Positions 39,174 through 49,067 of a DNA stretch of 64,000 nucleotides are shown here, one piece after another. Within the stretch, counting starts at the first letter, position 1, and every line of letters starts with the position of its first letter. Under the pieces are notes generated by a model, which saw only the letters and a list, made by a program, of their open reading frames with translations, was not told the DNA's origin and made no database searches. Made by a program: the position numbers and the translations under genes. The DNA is from Gemmatimonadaceae bacterium (GTDB lineage Bacteria > Gemmatimonadota > Gemmatimonadetes > Gemmatimonadales > Gemmatimonadaceae). The stretch spans positions 1-64,000 of the forward strand of contig JADGQV010000001.1 in assembly GCA_017881465.1 (NCBI GenBank), written 5' to 3'.

Positions 39174-39677
39174 CTATTCGAGGGCGACCAGTAGCGCCCC
39201 CTTTTCAACGGCGGTTCCGGGCGTGACCTCCACGCTTTTCACAGTTCCGGCCGCGGTGGCGCGCAGCTCGTTCTCCATCTTCATCGCTTCCATCACGACT
39301 ATCCCCTGACCCGCTTCAACCCGGTCGCCGACGCTGACGTTGACTCGCACGATCAGGCCCGGCATCGGTGCGATGATCGGAGCTGGCCCCGTCGGTACAG
39401 CACTCGCCGCAGAGAGATCGCGGATCGAACGGATTCGCTCGTCGAGCGCCTCGGTCTCGAACCGATAGCCGTCCACCCAGAGCGTGTACCTTCCTCGCCC
39501 CTGCCGCTTCTCGGCGACAACGCGATAGACGGGGGTTCCCAGCTTGACCATTCGCACCGGGCTTCCTTCGATGTCGGAAAGCTCGGCATGCGCCGGCGCC
39601 TCGTCTTCGTAGCGAACGCCCTCCGGCTCGATCGAGACCGTTTTGCGCTGGTCGTTCAGCTGCACGACGTATCTCAT
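39174..39677 (-). CDS. Biotin carboxyl carrier protein of an acyl-CoA carboxylase
   Basis: APMPGLIVRVNVSVGDRVEAGQGIVVMEAMKMENELRATAAGTVK: biotinylation motif EAMKM. Confidence 0.92.
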   Translation of the reverse strand: MRYVVQLNDQRKTVSIEPEGVRYEDEAPAHAELSDIEGSPVRMVKLGTPVYRVVAEKRQGRGRYTLWVDGYRFETEALDERIRSIRDLSAASAVPTGPAPIIAPMPGLIVRVNVSVGDRVEAGQGIVVMEAMKMENELRATAAGTVKSVEVTPGTAVEKGALLVALE

Positions 39678-40912
39678 GCCGACTCTCCCGCGGGACGCAG
39701 ATCGCAGACCGTTTCGACGTGTGCCGTTTGCGGGAACATGTCGAACGCGCGCAGCGACTCGATTCTGTAGCTCGGAAGGCGCGAGAGGTCACGAGCCAGC
39801 GTCGCCGGATTGCAGCTCACGTAGATCACGCCGCGAAGGTGCCCCACTTCTGCCTCGAGCGTGTCGGTCACGCGCGAGTCCACTCCGGCGCGCGGAGGAT
39901 TGAGTACCACGAGATCGGCGGGAAGCAGTCCCGGAAGCGCATCCTCCACTCTCGCCCGAATCGCGCGGGACGGCTCCGCGAGCTTCGATGCGGACCAGGC
40001 CGACGCATCGGGGTCGAGCTCGACCGCGGTCACCCTTACACCCTGCTCACTCAGCGAGATTGCGGTGTGTCCAGCGCCGGAGTAGGCATCGATCACCGTT
40101 CTGGGCTCGAACGAGCGGGCGCGGTCGAGCACGTAAGACCGAAGGATCTCGGCCATCTCGGCATTCACCTGCGCGAACGACGCGCTTGGATCGCGATCCT
40201 GCCGCTTGTCATATAAAAGGCGGCGCGGCTTGTCCTCGGCCGGCTCCCACCACACCGCTGAGATCGAAGGGACCGCGGCGGAGAACTGGTCGCGTGCGGC
40301 CCAGCTCTGCCCGCCGATCATCACGAAAGTCGGCCCGCCACTAGTGATGCGGACGCTTCCGCGCAGCTCCTTCGCGTCCGGGAAATAGGCATCGGCCTCC
40401 ATGACTTCACGCCACGCAGCGACGACGCGACGGTCCGTGATCGGACAATCGGAGAGAGCAAAAATGCGCGAGGGATCATCGTAAGGATGAAGCCCCGCGA
40501 TCCAGCGCGCTCCGCGTCGGCGCATCGCGAGCGTGAGCTTCGTTCGATAATGCCATTCCTTGGGGCTGCGCTCGATCTGAGGTGCGTCGACGATGCGCTT
40601 CCCGATGCGCTGCACGGAATCGCGGATGATCGTCTGCTTGGCCGCCAGCTGGGACTCGTACGTCATGTGCTGCAGCTGGCAGCCGCCACAGTTGTCTCTC
40701 GTGTAGTGCGGGCAGGACGGCTCGATCCGAACGGGAGAGGGAGACACGATGCTCCTGAGCGCGCCGCGCGCGAAATGCCCTTTGCCCGATATCTGCGCCG
40801 TCACGACATCGCTGGGCGCCGTCCGCGGAACGAACACGACGAGCCCATTGCTCCTTCCGACGCCGTCTCCGCCCGCCGCGATCGAGTCGATAGAAACGCT
40901 GACGACAGCCAT
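39674..40912 (-). CDS. TrmA/RumA (RlmD)-type 5-methyluridine RNA methyltransferase with TRAM-like N-terminus
   Basis: PSCPHYTRDNCGGCQLQHMTYESQLAAKQ FeS-cluster motif, VIDAYSGAGHTAI, VLNPPRAGVD, YVSCNPATLARDL; start trimmed to MAVVSVSIDS at 40912. Confidence 0.92.
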   Translation of the reverse strand: MAVVSVSIDSIAAGGDGVGRSNGLVVFVPRTAPSDVVTAQISGKGHFARGALRSIVSPSPVRIEPSCPHYTRDNCGGCQLQHMTYESQLAAKQTIIRDSVQRIGKRIVDAPQIERSPKEWHYRTKLTLAMRRRGARWIAGLHPYDDPSRIFALSDCPITDRRVVAAWREVMEADAYFPDAKELRGSVRITSGGPTFVMIGGQSWAARDQFSAAVPSISAVWWEPAEDKPRRLLYDKRQDRDPSASFAQVNAEMAEILRSYVLDRARSFEPRTVIDAYSGAGHTAISLSEQGVRVTAVELDPDASAWSASKLAEPSRAIRARVEDALPGLLPADLVVLNPPRAGVDSRVTDTLEAEVGHLRGVIYVSCNPATLARDLSRLPSYRIESLRAFDMFPQTAHVETVCDLRPAGESA

Positions 40913-42444
40913 CAGTCGCGCAGCGCCTCGACGCGCGCAGCCTGCTTCCACGAATCGAGCGCGACATCGCTGCCCCTGGCTGGAAGAGTTGCGCCGCCTG
41001 CGGCGGTCGAGACCGCGCGCGCTCCCCTGTCTCGCTCCGCCAGCAAAGCGCCGGCGATCGCCGCGACTCGAACGGACTCTTCGCTGGGCGGACGCTCGAG
41101 AATCGAAGAGAGACGCCGCTCGAGCCACTGAATGTCGATGGCGCCGCGACGGAACTCGTCGTCATCCATGACTCGAATGTGGAAATCGCGCGAGGTCTCC
41201 ACGCCCTGGATGATCAGATCTACGAGAGCACGCCGCATCCGCGTTACCGCCTGCTCCCGATCGGCGCCCCAGACAATGAGCTTGGCGAGCATCGGATCGT
41301 AGTAGAGGCCGATCTCGCTTCCCGATTCCACACCGCCATCCCACCGCACTCCCGGGCCGCTCGGCAAATGCAGGTGCTGAATTCGTCCGGTAGATGGAAG
41401 GAAGTTGTTCGACGCGTCTTCGCTGGTGATGCGGCACTCGATCGACCAGCCGTGCGGCACTATCTCCTCCTGCTTGAACGGGAGCTTTTCACCCGCGGCG
41501 ATTCGCAGCTGCCACTGCACGATGTCGATTCCGGTCACGAGCTCCGTCACCGGATGCTCGACCTGGAGTCGCGTGTTCATCTCCAGGAAGTAAAACTCCC
41601 CGCTCTGATCGAGAAGAAATTCGCAGGTGCCGGCATTCACGTAGCCCGCGGCGCGGACCGCGCGCACTGCCGTCTCACCCATCTTTCGCCTCAGCTCCGG
41701 AGTGACCGCGACACTCGGAGACTCCTCGATCATCTTCTGGTGCCGGCGCTGGACCGAGCACTCGCGCTCGCCGAGCGAGAGAACGGTGCCGTGCGAATCA
41801 GCGAGGATCTGAATCTCGACGTGCCGGGGCCGCGCCACGAATTTCTCCAGATACACTGCGTCGTCGCCGAACGCGCTCTTCGCTTCCCTTCGCGCCGCTT
41901 CGAGCGCGCCCGCCAGCTCCTTCGGCGCTGAGACCACGCGCATCCCCTTTCCCCCACCGCCCGCCGCGGCCTTCAGCAGCACCGGATAGCCGAACTTCTT
42001 CGCGATCTTCTCGGCTTCCTTCGCGTTCTCGAGGGGTTCGGTCGTTCCCGGAACCACCGGAACTCCGGCAGCGACCGCAAGCGTCCTCGCGGCCGTCTTG
42101 CTTCCCATCGCCGCGATCGCCTCGGCCGGCGGTCCGATCCAGACGATCCCCGCATCGCGGACGGCTCGCGCGAACCATTCACGCTCGGAGAGAAATCCGT
42201 AGCCGGGATGAATCGCTTCCGCCTTCGTCATCTTCGCGGCTTCGATGATCCTCTCGCCGCGCAGATAGCTCTCGCTCGAGGGCGGCGGCCCGATCATAAC
42301 GGCTTCGTCCGCCTCGCGGACGTGCGGGGCGCGCACGTCGGCCTCGCTGTACACCGCAACCGTTCTTATCCCAAGCTCGTGGCAGGCGCGAATGACGCGC
42401 AGAGCGATCTCGCCACGATTCGCGATGAGAACTTTCTTGAACAT
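40912..42444 (-). CDS. accC: Biotin carboxylase subunit of acyl-CoA carboxylase
   Basis: KVLIANRGEIALRVIRACHELGI, LLKAAAGGGGKGMRVV, EMNTRLQVEHPVTE. Confidence 0.93.
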   Translation of the reverse strand: MFKKVLIANRGEIALRVIRACHELGIRTVAVYSEADVRAPHVREADEAVMIGPPPSSESYLRGERIIEAAKMTKAEAIHPGYGFLSEREWFARAVRDAGIVWIGPPAEAIAAMGSKTAARTLAVAAGVPVVPGTTEPLENAKEAEKIAKKFGYPVLLKAAAGGGGKGMRVVSAPKELAGALEAARREAKSAFGDDAVYLEKFVARPRHVEIQILADSHGTVLSLGERECSVQRRHQKMIEESPSVAVTPELRRKMGETAVRAVRAAGYVNAGTCEFLLDQSGEFYFLEMNTRLQVEHPVTELVTGIDIVQWQLRIAAGEKLPFKQEEIVPHGWSIECRITSEDASNNFLPSTGRIQHLHLPSGPGVRWDGGVESGSEIGLYYDPMLAKLIVWGADREQAVTRMRRALVDLIIQGVETSRDFHIRVMDDDEFRRGAIDIQWLERRLSSILERPPSEESVRVAAIAGALLAERDRGARAVSTAAGGATLPARGSDVALDSWKQAARVEALRD

Positions 42445-42483
42445 CAGGAGTCGGCCGACGTCAGAGCCTGCGCTCTTGATCCA

Positions 42484-44034
42484 TCAGAGCGGAATGTTGC
42501 CGTGTTTCTTGGGCGGATTCTTGTCGCGCTTCGTCTGTAGCGATTCGAGCGCGTCGATGAGGGCGGGCCTGGTATCGCGCGGATCGATGATGTCGTCGAG
42601 ATAACCGCGACCGGCCGCGATATACGGGTGAGCGAACTTTTCTCGATATTCCACGATCTTCGCCTCGGTCGCCGCCGCTTCGTCCTTGCTCTCGGAGATC
42701 TCCTTCCTGAAAAGAATCTCCACCGCACCCTTTGGTCCCATCACGGCAATCTCCGCCGTCGGCCAGGCGACGTTGAAGTCGCCGCGGATGTGCTTCGAGC
42801 TCATGACGTCGTACGCTCCGCCATACGCCTTGCGCGTGATCACAGTGAGCTTGGGCACCGTCGCCTCGCAATAGGCGTAGAGGAGCTTCGCCCCGTGCTT
42901 GATGATCCCGCCGTGCTCCTGCGCGGTGCCCGGCAAAAAGCCCGGCACATCCTCGAACGTCACGAGCGGAATGTTGAACGCATCGCAGAAGCGGATGAAG
43001 CGGGCGGCCTTGAGCGACGCGCTGATGTCGAGCACTCCGGCGAGCACGGCCGGCTGGTTTGCCACCACGCCGACGCTGAATCCGCCGAGGTGGGCGAAGC
43101 CGCAGATGATGTTCTTCGCGTACTCACGCTGCACTTCGTAGAACTCGGCGTCGTCGACGACACGCGTGATCACCTCGTGCATGTCGTACGGCTTGTTGGC
43201 GTTGTCCGGAACGACATCGAGGAGCGATTCTTCGCGCCGGTTGCGAGGGTCGGTGCCCGGTCCCCGCGGCGCGGCGCCGAGATTGTTCGATGGAATGAAG
43301 CGGAAGAGATCGCGGATGTGTTGGAGACATTCCGGCTCGGAGTCGCAGGCGAAATGGGCGACGCCCGACTTGGCGGCGTGCGTGTCGGCGCCCCCCAGCT
43401 CCTCCATCGTGACATCTTCGTGGGTCACCGTTTTCACGACGTTGGGACCGGTCACGAACATGTACGACGTGCCACGCACCATGTAGGTGAAATCGGTGAT
43501 CGCCGGAGAATAGACGGCACCCCCCGCACAGGGCCCAAGCACCGCCGAGATCTGGGGGACGACGCCCGAGGCGAGCGTGTTGCGAAGAAATATCTCCGCG
43601 TATCCGCCGAGTGAGACGACGCCTTCCTGAATGCGCGCTCCGCCCGAGTCGTTGAGGCCAATCACCGGCGCGCCGTTCCGCATCGCCAGGTCCATGATCT
43701 TCACGATCTTTTCAGCGAAAGACTCGGAGAGCGACCCGCCGAATACGGTGAAGTCCTGCGAGAAGACGTAGACGAGCCTGCCGTCGATCTTCCCGTGTCC
43801 GGTGATGACTCCATCTCCGTAGAACTTCTGAGCCTCGAGGCCGAAATCGGTCGAGCGGTGGACCACAAAGCGGTCAAGCTCGACGAACGAGCCCTCGTCG
43901 AGCAGAAGCTCGAGTCGCTCGCGGGCGGAGAGCTTTCCCTTTTCGTGCTGTGTCTTGAGCCGCGCTTCGCCTCCGCCCAGCTCGGATTCGGCGCGCCGGC
44001 GCTCCAGGAGGTCGAGCTTGTCTCGCATCGTCAT
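42484..44034 (-). CDS. Acyl-CoA (propionyl-/methylmalonyl-type) carboxylase beta subunit
   Basis: [79 protein letters not shown]. Confidence 0.94.
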   Translation of the reverse strand: MTMRDKLDLLERRRAESELGGGEARLKTQHEKGKLSARERLELLLDEGSFVELDRFVVHRSTDFGLEAQKFYGDGVITGHGKIDGRLVYVFSQDFTVFGGSLSESFAEKIVKIMDLAMRNGAPVIGLNDSGGARIQEGVVSLGGYAEIFLRNTLASGVVPQISAVLGPCAGGAVYSPAITDFTYMVRGTSYMFVTGPNVVKTVTHEDVTMEELGGADTHAAKSGVAHFACDSEPECLQHIRDLFRFIPSNNLGAAPRGPGTDPRNRREESLLDVVPDNANKPYDMHEVITRVVDDAEFYEVQREYAKNIICGFAHLGGFSVGVVANQPAVLAGVLDISASLKAARFIRFCDAFNIPLVTFEDVPGFLPGTAQEHGGIIKHGAKLLYAYCEATVPKLTVITRKAYGGAYDVMSSKHIRGDFNVAWPTAEIAVMGPKGAVEILFRKEISESKDEAAATEAKIVEYREKFAHPYIAAGRGYLDDIIDPRDTRPALIDALESLQTKRDKNPPKKHGNIPL

Positions 44035-44170
44035 TGGAGCGAAAAGCTAACGCTCCGCGGAGTGGGCATCTAGCGCCGTTCGGAGCGGACGGAGCAAACC
44101 TGGCAAGGACGGCGCATGCATTGCTATCGTTCCCGTTGTACTGATAGCATTAAAAAACAACCCGCCCGAC

Positions 44171-44620
44171 TTGACTCCACCACGAAGAAGATCACGCAAG
44201 CCGCGTAAGCGCGGGGTGCGCCGCCCCGCGCAACAGCACACATCGCTGCCGACGAGTCGCAACGCGTACATGGAGACGCGCCAGTGGCTGCTCGATCGGC
44301 ACGGACCGGTGTGCGCCTACTGCGAGCGTCGCGTCAGCTCGAAGACGATCACAATGGATCACGTGACGCCGCGAAAAGGCAAGACGGCGTACGATCGGCG
44401 CGACAACCTCGTCCTCGCCTGCCCGGCGTGCAACGCGCTCAAGGCCGATCAGCCATTTCTGGCATTCTTGCTGGCGCGACGGGCGCGCGCGGCGAGCCTG
44501 GTGCGCTACGGAGGGCACCTGAGTCCGATGCTGCTCGACCTCGCGAGAGAGATTGCGGGACCGGAAGCCTCGGCGCGCGCGGAGCGGCTCGCGGACCCGG
44601 ACTACCCCTACCTGGACTAG
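44171..44620 (+). CDS. HNH endonuclease
   Basis: CAYCERRVSSKTITMDHVTPRKGKTAYDRRDNLVLACPACNALKAD: HNH with zinc-ribbon cysteines. Confidence 0.88.
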   Translation: MTPPRRRSRKPRKRGVRRPAQQHTSLPTSRNAYMETRQWLLDRHGPVCAYCERRVSSKTITMDHVTPRKGKTAYDRRDNLVLACPACNALKADQPFLAFLLARRARAASLVRYGGHLSPMLLDLAREIAGPEASARAERLADPDYPYLD

Positions 44621-45771
44621 GAGCCCGTCGGCTCCAGCTCGCCCTTTGTTGGGGCTGCGTCACTCGCGGTCTCGGCCCGCGCCTGAGGTGCGCTCGCCGC
44701 TGACTTTGGCGCCCGGGCTACAGCGGCGCGGCGCGTCTTCGGCTTGAGTCTCGCCTTGATGAACCGGAGCACATCCATCTCGTGCTGACGAAGCGTGGGT
44801 CCTTTCGTCTTGCGCTTGTTCCAGTGGCGCTCCGGCAGCCGGCGTAGAACCGAGCCTTCCAGATACGCTTCGATGAGCACCGGATGGATGTAGTACTTGC
44901 GGCAGACGCTCCGCGTGTTGCCGAGCCTCTTGGCGGTGACGTCGACCGCCGCAACGACGTTCTTCTCAGCGTCCCGCTTGGTCTTGGCCGGCCCCATCTG
45001 CCGCAGGGCTTCGGCCACGAGCATCGTCCCGGCCCAGGTACGGAAATCCTTTGCCGTGATTTCTCGTCCGGTGACTTCCTGCAGGTACGCGTTCACGTCT
45101 TCCGCGTCGACTTCCTGCCGCTTTCCGTCGTCGTCCAGGTACTTGAACAACTCCTCACCGCGGAGAGCCTGACAGCGCTGCACGATGCGCGCGATGCGCT
45201 TGTCGGTGACCGAGACTGCGTGCTGAATCCCGCTCTTTCCACGAAACTCGAAGCGAAGCTCCGATCCCACGACGGCAACGTGCCGGCGGCGCATGGTGGT
45301 AAGCCCGAACGACTTGTTGGATTTCCTGTACTCGTCCGATCCGATTCGGATCAGCGTCCTCTCCAGCAGCCATACTACGGTCGCCATGATCTTGTCGCGG
45401 TCGAGTCCCTCCTTCGCGATGTCGGTTTCGACGCGCTCGCGGATCTTCCACAGCACATCGCTCAGCTCGAACATCCGCTCGAACTTGGTTCCGTCGCGGT
45501 GCTGGCGAAAATGTGGGTGGTAGCGATACTGCTTGCGGCCGCGCGCATCGCGGGCCGTCACCTGAAGGTGTCCGTCCTCGTGCGGGCAGATCCACACATC
45601 GGTCCACGCCGGCGGAATCACCAGCGACCGTAATCGATGGAGAGACTCGCGCGACCGGATCACGACGCCGTCGGGACCGACGTACGTGAAGCCACGGCCG
45701 TGACGCTGACGGCGAATTCCCGGCATCGCATCGGTGACGTACGTGAGGCCCGCCGCTACGGCGGACCCCAT
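44617..45771 (-). CDS. DNA topoisomerase IB
   Basis: YVGPDGVVIRSRESLHRLRSLVIPPAWTDVWICPHEDGHLQVTARDARGRKQYRYHPHFRQ, FRGKSGI, TAKDFRTWAGTMLVAEAL. Confidence 0.94.
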   Translation of the reverse strand: MGSAVAAGLTYVTDAMPGIRRQRHGRGFTYVGPDGVVIRSRESLHRLRSLVIPPAWTDVWICPHEDGHLQVTARDARGRKQYRYHPHFRQHRDGTKFERMFELSDVLWKIRERVETDIAKEGLDRDKIMATVVWLLERTLIRIGSDEYRKSNKSFGLTTMRRRHVAVVGSELRFEFRGKSGIQHAVSVTDKRIARIVQRCQALRGEELFKYLDDDGKRQEVDAEDVNAYLQEVTGREITAKDFRTWAGTMLVAEALRQMGPAKTKRDAEKNVVAAVDVTAKRLGNTRSVCRKYYIHPVLIEAYLEGSVLRRLPERHWNKRKTKGPTLRQHEMDVLRFIKARLKPKTRRAAVARAPKSAASAPQARAETASDAAPTKGELEPTGS

Positions 45772-45989
45772 GTATTCGTGAGAGACAGACTGGCCCAGCT
45801 TTCCTCCTCGAACTCGCGCGCTCAGTAGTCACGCCTCATGCCGTGAGACGGAGAGGCGGGGCGTCCGATATGGACGAGACGAGGGCGGGGTGGCAACCTT
45901 TTTTTGCGCCCTCGACCGCTGGACCGCTCGTATGGCCACCCGCGGCTCGGGGTCGATCCGGGTCGGGAGCGGCACGCATGCCCGCAGGC

Positions 45990-47222
45990 TCAATCCAGCT
46001 CGTCGAGATTCCGCAACTGGGGGATTTTCCACGAGGTCACTCCGACTACTCCGAGAGTTATCAGCCCCCCGAAGATCACCGAGCGAACGGTGCCAAGCAG
46101 CTTCGCCGCGACACCCGACTCGAAGGATCCGATCTCGTTCGACGAGCCGATGAAGATCTGGTTGACCGCGGACACGCGCCCGAGCATTTGTGGCGGCGTG
46201 CGAATCGTCAGCAGCGTCGATCGGATCACGACGCTCACGTTGTCGACCATTCCGCTGATGAAGAGGAGCACCAGCGAGACCCAGAACCACCTCGACAACG
46301 CAAACAGAATCCAGCACAGGCCGAACGCGGCAACGCAGATGAAAAGTGTCCGTCCGGCCTTCCGCAGCTTACGGTGGACGAGCAGAAGCGAGATGAGCAC
46401 GGCGCCGGCCGCCGGCGCGGCACGGAGTATTCCCAGCCCCTCAGGACCAACGAGAAGAATCTCCGACGCGAAGATCGGAAGCAGCGCTGGCGCTCCGCCG
46501 AACAACACCGAAAAGAGGTCGAGAAGCTGCGCGCCCAGCAGCTCGGGCTGGGTCAACAGGAAGCGAATCCCGACCGTGAGATTCTCGCCAATGGTCAATT
46601 CCGTGGCGGCCGCCGGCAGGCGGGTGTACGCAATCTGCCCGAACAGAAGCAGTGCGATCGCGCACAGGATCGTTTCCACGATGTAAGCCAGCCGCGCGCC
46701 GGAAAACCCGTAAATCATTCCGCCAGCCGCGGGGCCAACGACGGCAGCGAATTGCCAGAGGGACGACCGCCACGTGATCGCATTCCTGTAGGTCTCGCGC
46801 GGCACGATCTCGGCTCCAAGCGCGGTCCGCGCCGGCTGGAGAAAGCTTCTCGCGAGTCCGCTGACGCAAACGACCGCGTAGATCGGGACTATCGTCCTGC
46901 CCAGCAGCGGCCGCGCATAGACGGTCAGAAGAAGGAGCGCGACTCCGCAGCCCGACTGAACCGCGAGCGCGATGAGCGACAGCAGCTTTCGGTCGTGCCG
47001 GTCGGCGATGTGGCCAGCGTAGAGGGCCGCGGCAATGAAGGGCAGCGCTTCGGCCAGCCCCACCAGTCCAAGGGAAAGTGGATCCTTCGTGAGGGCGTAC
47101 ACCTGCCACGCCACGACCGTCGCCTGGATCTGCGTTCCCAGCGTCATCGCCACCAGGCTGGCAACGTACCAGAGAAAGTTGGTGTTGCGCAGCGATATGT
47201 ACGGATCGTGTCGCTCTGCCAT
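45990..47222 (-). CDS. MFS transporter (EntS-like)
   Basis: 12-TM-like hydrophobic profile; ADRHDRKLL loop, NAITWRSSLWQFAAVVGPAAGGMIYG. Confidence 0.9.
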   Translation of the reverse strand: MAERHDPYISLRNTNFLWYVASLVAMTLGTQIQATVVAWQVYALTKDPLSLGLVGLAEALPFIAAALYAGHIADRHDRKLLSLIALAVQSGCGVALLLLTVYARPLLGRTIVPIYAVVCVSGLARSFLQPARTALGAEIVPRETYRNAITWRSSLWQFAAVVGPAAGGMIYGFSGARLAYIVETILCAIALLLFGQIAYTRLPAAATELTIGENLTVGIRFLLTQPELLGAQLLDLFSVLFGGAPALLPIFASEILLVGPEGLGILRAAPAAGAVLISLLLVHRKLRKAGRTLFICVAAFGLCWILFALSRWFWVSLVLLFISGMVDNVSVVIRSTLLTIRTPPQMLGRVSAVNQIFIGSSNEIGSFESGVAAKLLGTVRSVIFGGLITLGVVGVTSWKIPQLRNLDELD

Positions 47223-47356
47223 TCCTCGCGCTTGGGGACGGGACGCCGGATGATACCGAACCGGTACCGCCTCGGCAATTATTCAGGCGTGGCGGCCGGC
47301 GCGTGAGCGCGTTCTATTTGTTGTGGCGGGAAATTCAGCGTCCCGAGGAGGCAATA

Positions 47357-47896
47357 GTGAGTACGGCAACCCCAGTGAAAGCGAGCGCGACAAAACCGGC
47401 GAAGTCGGAATTCCCTCCCTATTACGAGAAGTACATTACGCTTGTCCCGAACGGCGATGTGATCTCGACGCTCACGGCCCAGATGACCGAAACGCAGTCG
47501 CTTCTTTGCGCCCTTCCGGCGTCAGTCGCGACCTACCGGTACGCGCCCGACAAATGGAGCGTGAACGAGGTCGTCGGACACCTGATCGACAGCGAGCGAA
47601 TCTTCACGGGACGCGCTCTCAGGTTTGCGCGGAATGATGCCACGCCGATCCCCGGCTTCGAGCAGGACGACTACGTTCGCAACGCCACGTTCGACGCGTA
47701 TCCTCTCTCCGAGCTCGCTTCAGAGCTCGAGACGGTGCGCCAGTCCACCATCCTCTTCTTCAGGCACATGGGTGAGCAGGCCTGGACTCGGCGCGGGCTC
47801 GCGAACAACGCTGAAGTCTCCGTGAGGGCGCTCGCCTACATCATCGCGGGCCACGAGCTTCACCACCTCGAGATCCTCCGCGCGAGATATCTCTAG
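47357..47896 (+). CDS. DinB-family protein
   Basis: YAPDKWSVNEVVGHLIDSERIFTGRALRFARND...ALAYIIAGHELHHLEIL; GTG start at 47357 with GAGGAGG upstream. Confidence 0.9.
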   Translation: MSTATPVKASATKPAKSEFPPYYEKYITLVPNGDVISTLTAQMTETQSLLCALPASVATYRYAPDKWSVNEVVGHLIDSERIFTGRALRFARNDATPIPGFEQDDYVRNATFDAYPLSELASELETVRQSTILFFRHMGEQAWTRRGLANNAEVSVRALAYIIAGHELHHLEILRARYL

Positions 47897-48005
47897 CGCG
47901 GAGGAATGCGCCGGAACAAGCTCCCAGCCAGGACGCTGCCAGGCTTACAGCCCCCTGCTTCCGTTCTGTGGAGGCATCCGCGCACGACGATCCGTCCTGT
48001 AGGGC

Positions 48006-49067
48006 CTACGCTACCAGCACCGAGCTCGCTTGCCAGTTGATTCCGAGGAGGGCGTTCGCAACCGTCGGATCGAAGTGACTCCCGGCCCTGCGCTTGATCT
48101 CGGCGAGCGTGTCGTCCATTCCCCACGCCGGCCGGTAGGGACGGTCATGGGTGAGCGCGTCGAGAAAGTCTGCCGCCGCGACTATGCGCGCTTCGAGCGG
48201 AATGCTCTGACCCGAGACGCGGTCGGGATAACCCGACCCGTCCCACCATTCGTGATGGCTGCGGGCGATTCGCTGCGAGAAGCGGACAAGCTCCGAGCGG
48301 CCCTTCGAGAGCATTCTCGATCCGATCACGGTGTGGGTCTTCATGATCTCGAACTCTTCCCCGGTAAGCGGGCCAGCCTTGAGCAGGATGTTGTCCGGGA
48401 TTCCGACCTTGCCGATGTCGTGCAGGGGGGCGGCGCGGCTGATCAGCTCCAGCGTCGCCGACTCGAGGCCGATCGCTTCCCCCAGCCTCGCCGAGATCTG
48501 CGCGACTCGCTTGGTGTGATTGCCGGTGTCGTCGTCCCGGAATTCGACGGCGGCCGCGAGCCTCTCCAGAACCTCGAGCTGTGATTGCTCGAGCTCCCTC
48601 GTGCGCTCCGTGACCTTCTGCTCCAGCTCGGTGTTCTGGTGGCGAAGCTTCCGATAAAGGAAATGCGTTTCAAGGAGATTTCGAATCCTGAGGAGTACTT
48701 CCGCGGAGTCGAACGGCTTACTCAGGAAGTCCTTTGCTCCGAGTGCGAGGGCGCGGCGCTTGGCGTGGGCGCTGTCATCCGCGGTAATCATGATTACTGG
48801 CACCTGCTCCGAGTCGCCATTCTGCGCGACGATTTCTTCCAGGACCTGGAACCCGTCTTTACCGCTCATGTGAACGTCGAGCAGAACGAGATCGGGCTTG
48901 AACTGCTTATGAAGCGCGTGGGCATCCACTGAACTGGTCGTTGACGCAATATCCTCGTATCCGGCTTTCGCAAGGATTTGCTCAAGGAGGCGAACGTTCG
49001 CCTCCTGGTCGTCGATGATAAGGATCCGCCCCAGCTTGTCACGCCGTGGCATCTTGGTCTGTGACAC
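48006..49067 (-). CDS. REC-HD-GYP response regulator (predicted c-di-GMP phosphodiesterase)
   Basis: ILIIDDQEANVRLLEQIL...; HDIGKVGIPDNILLK; HHEWWDGSGYPDRVSGQSIPLEARIVAAADFLDALTHDRPYR. Confidence 0.94.
   Translation of the reverse strand: MSQTKMPRRDKLGRILIIDDQEANVRLLEQILAKAGYEDIASTTSSVDAHALHKQFKPDLVLLDVHMSGKDGFQVLEEIVAQNGDSEQVPVIMITADDSAHAKRRALALGAKDFLSKPFDSAEVLLRIRNLLETHFLYRKLRHQNTELEQKVTERTRELEQSQLEVLERLAAAVEFRDDDTGNHTKRVAQISARLGEAIGLESATLELISRAAPLHDIGKVGIPDNILLKAGPLTGEEFEIMKTHTVIGSRMLSKGRSELVRFSQRIARSHHEWWDGSGYPDRVSGQSIPLEARIVAAADFLDALTHDRPYRPAWGMDDTLAEIKRRAGSHFDPTVANALLGINWQASSVLVA

Noticed and set aside
45871-45940. gagggcg...cgccctc inverted repeat with T7 between MFS and topoisomerase genes
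   Set aside because: The T run lies inside the loop, not after the stem, so it does not look like a working terminator.
45843-47306. 487-aa plus-strand ORF opposite the MFS gene
   Set aside because: Antisense frame of a membrane protein; charge-rich translation, no start context.
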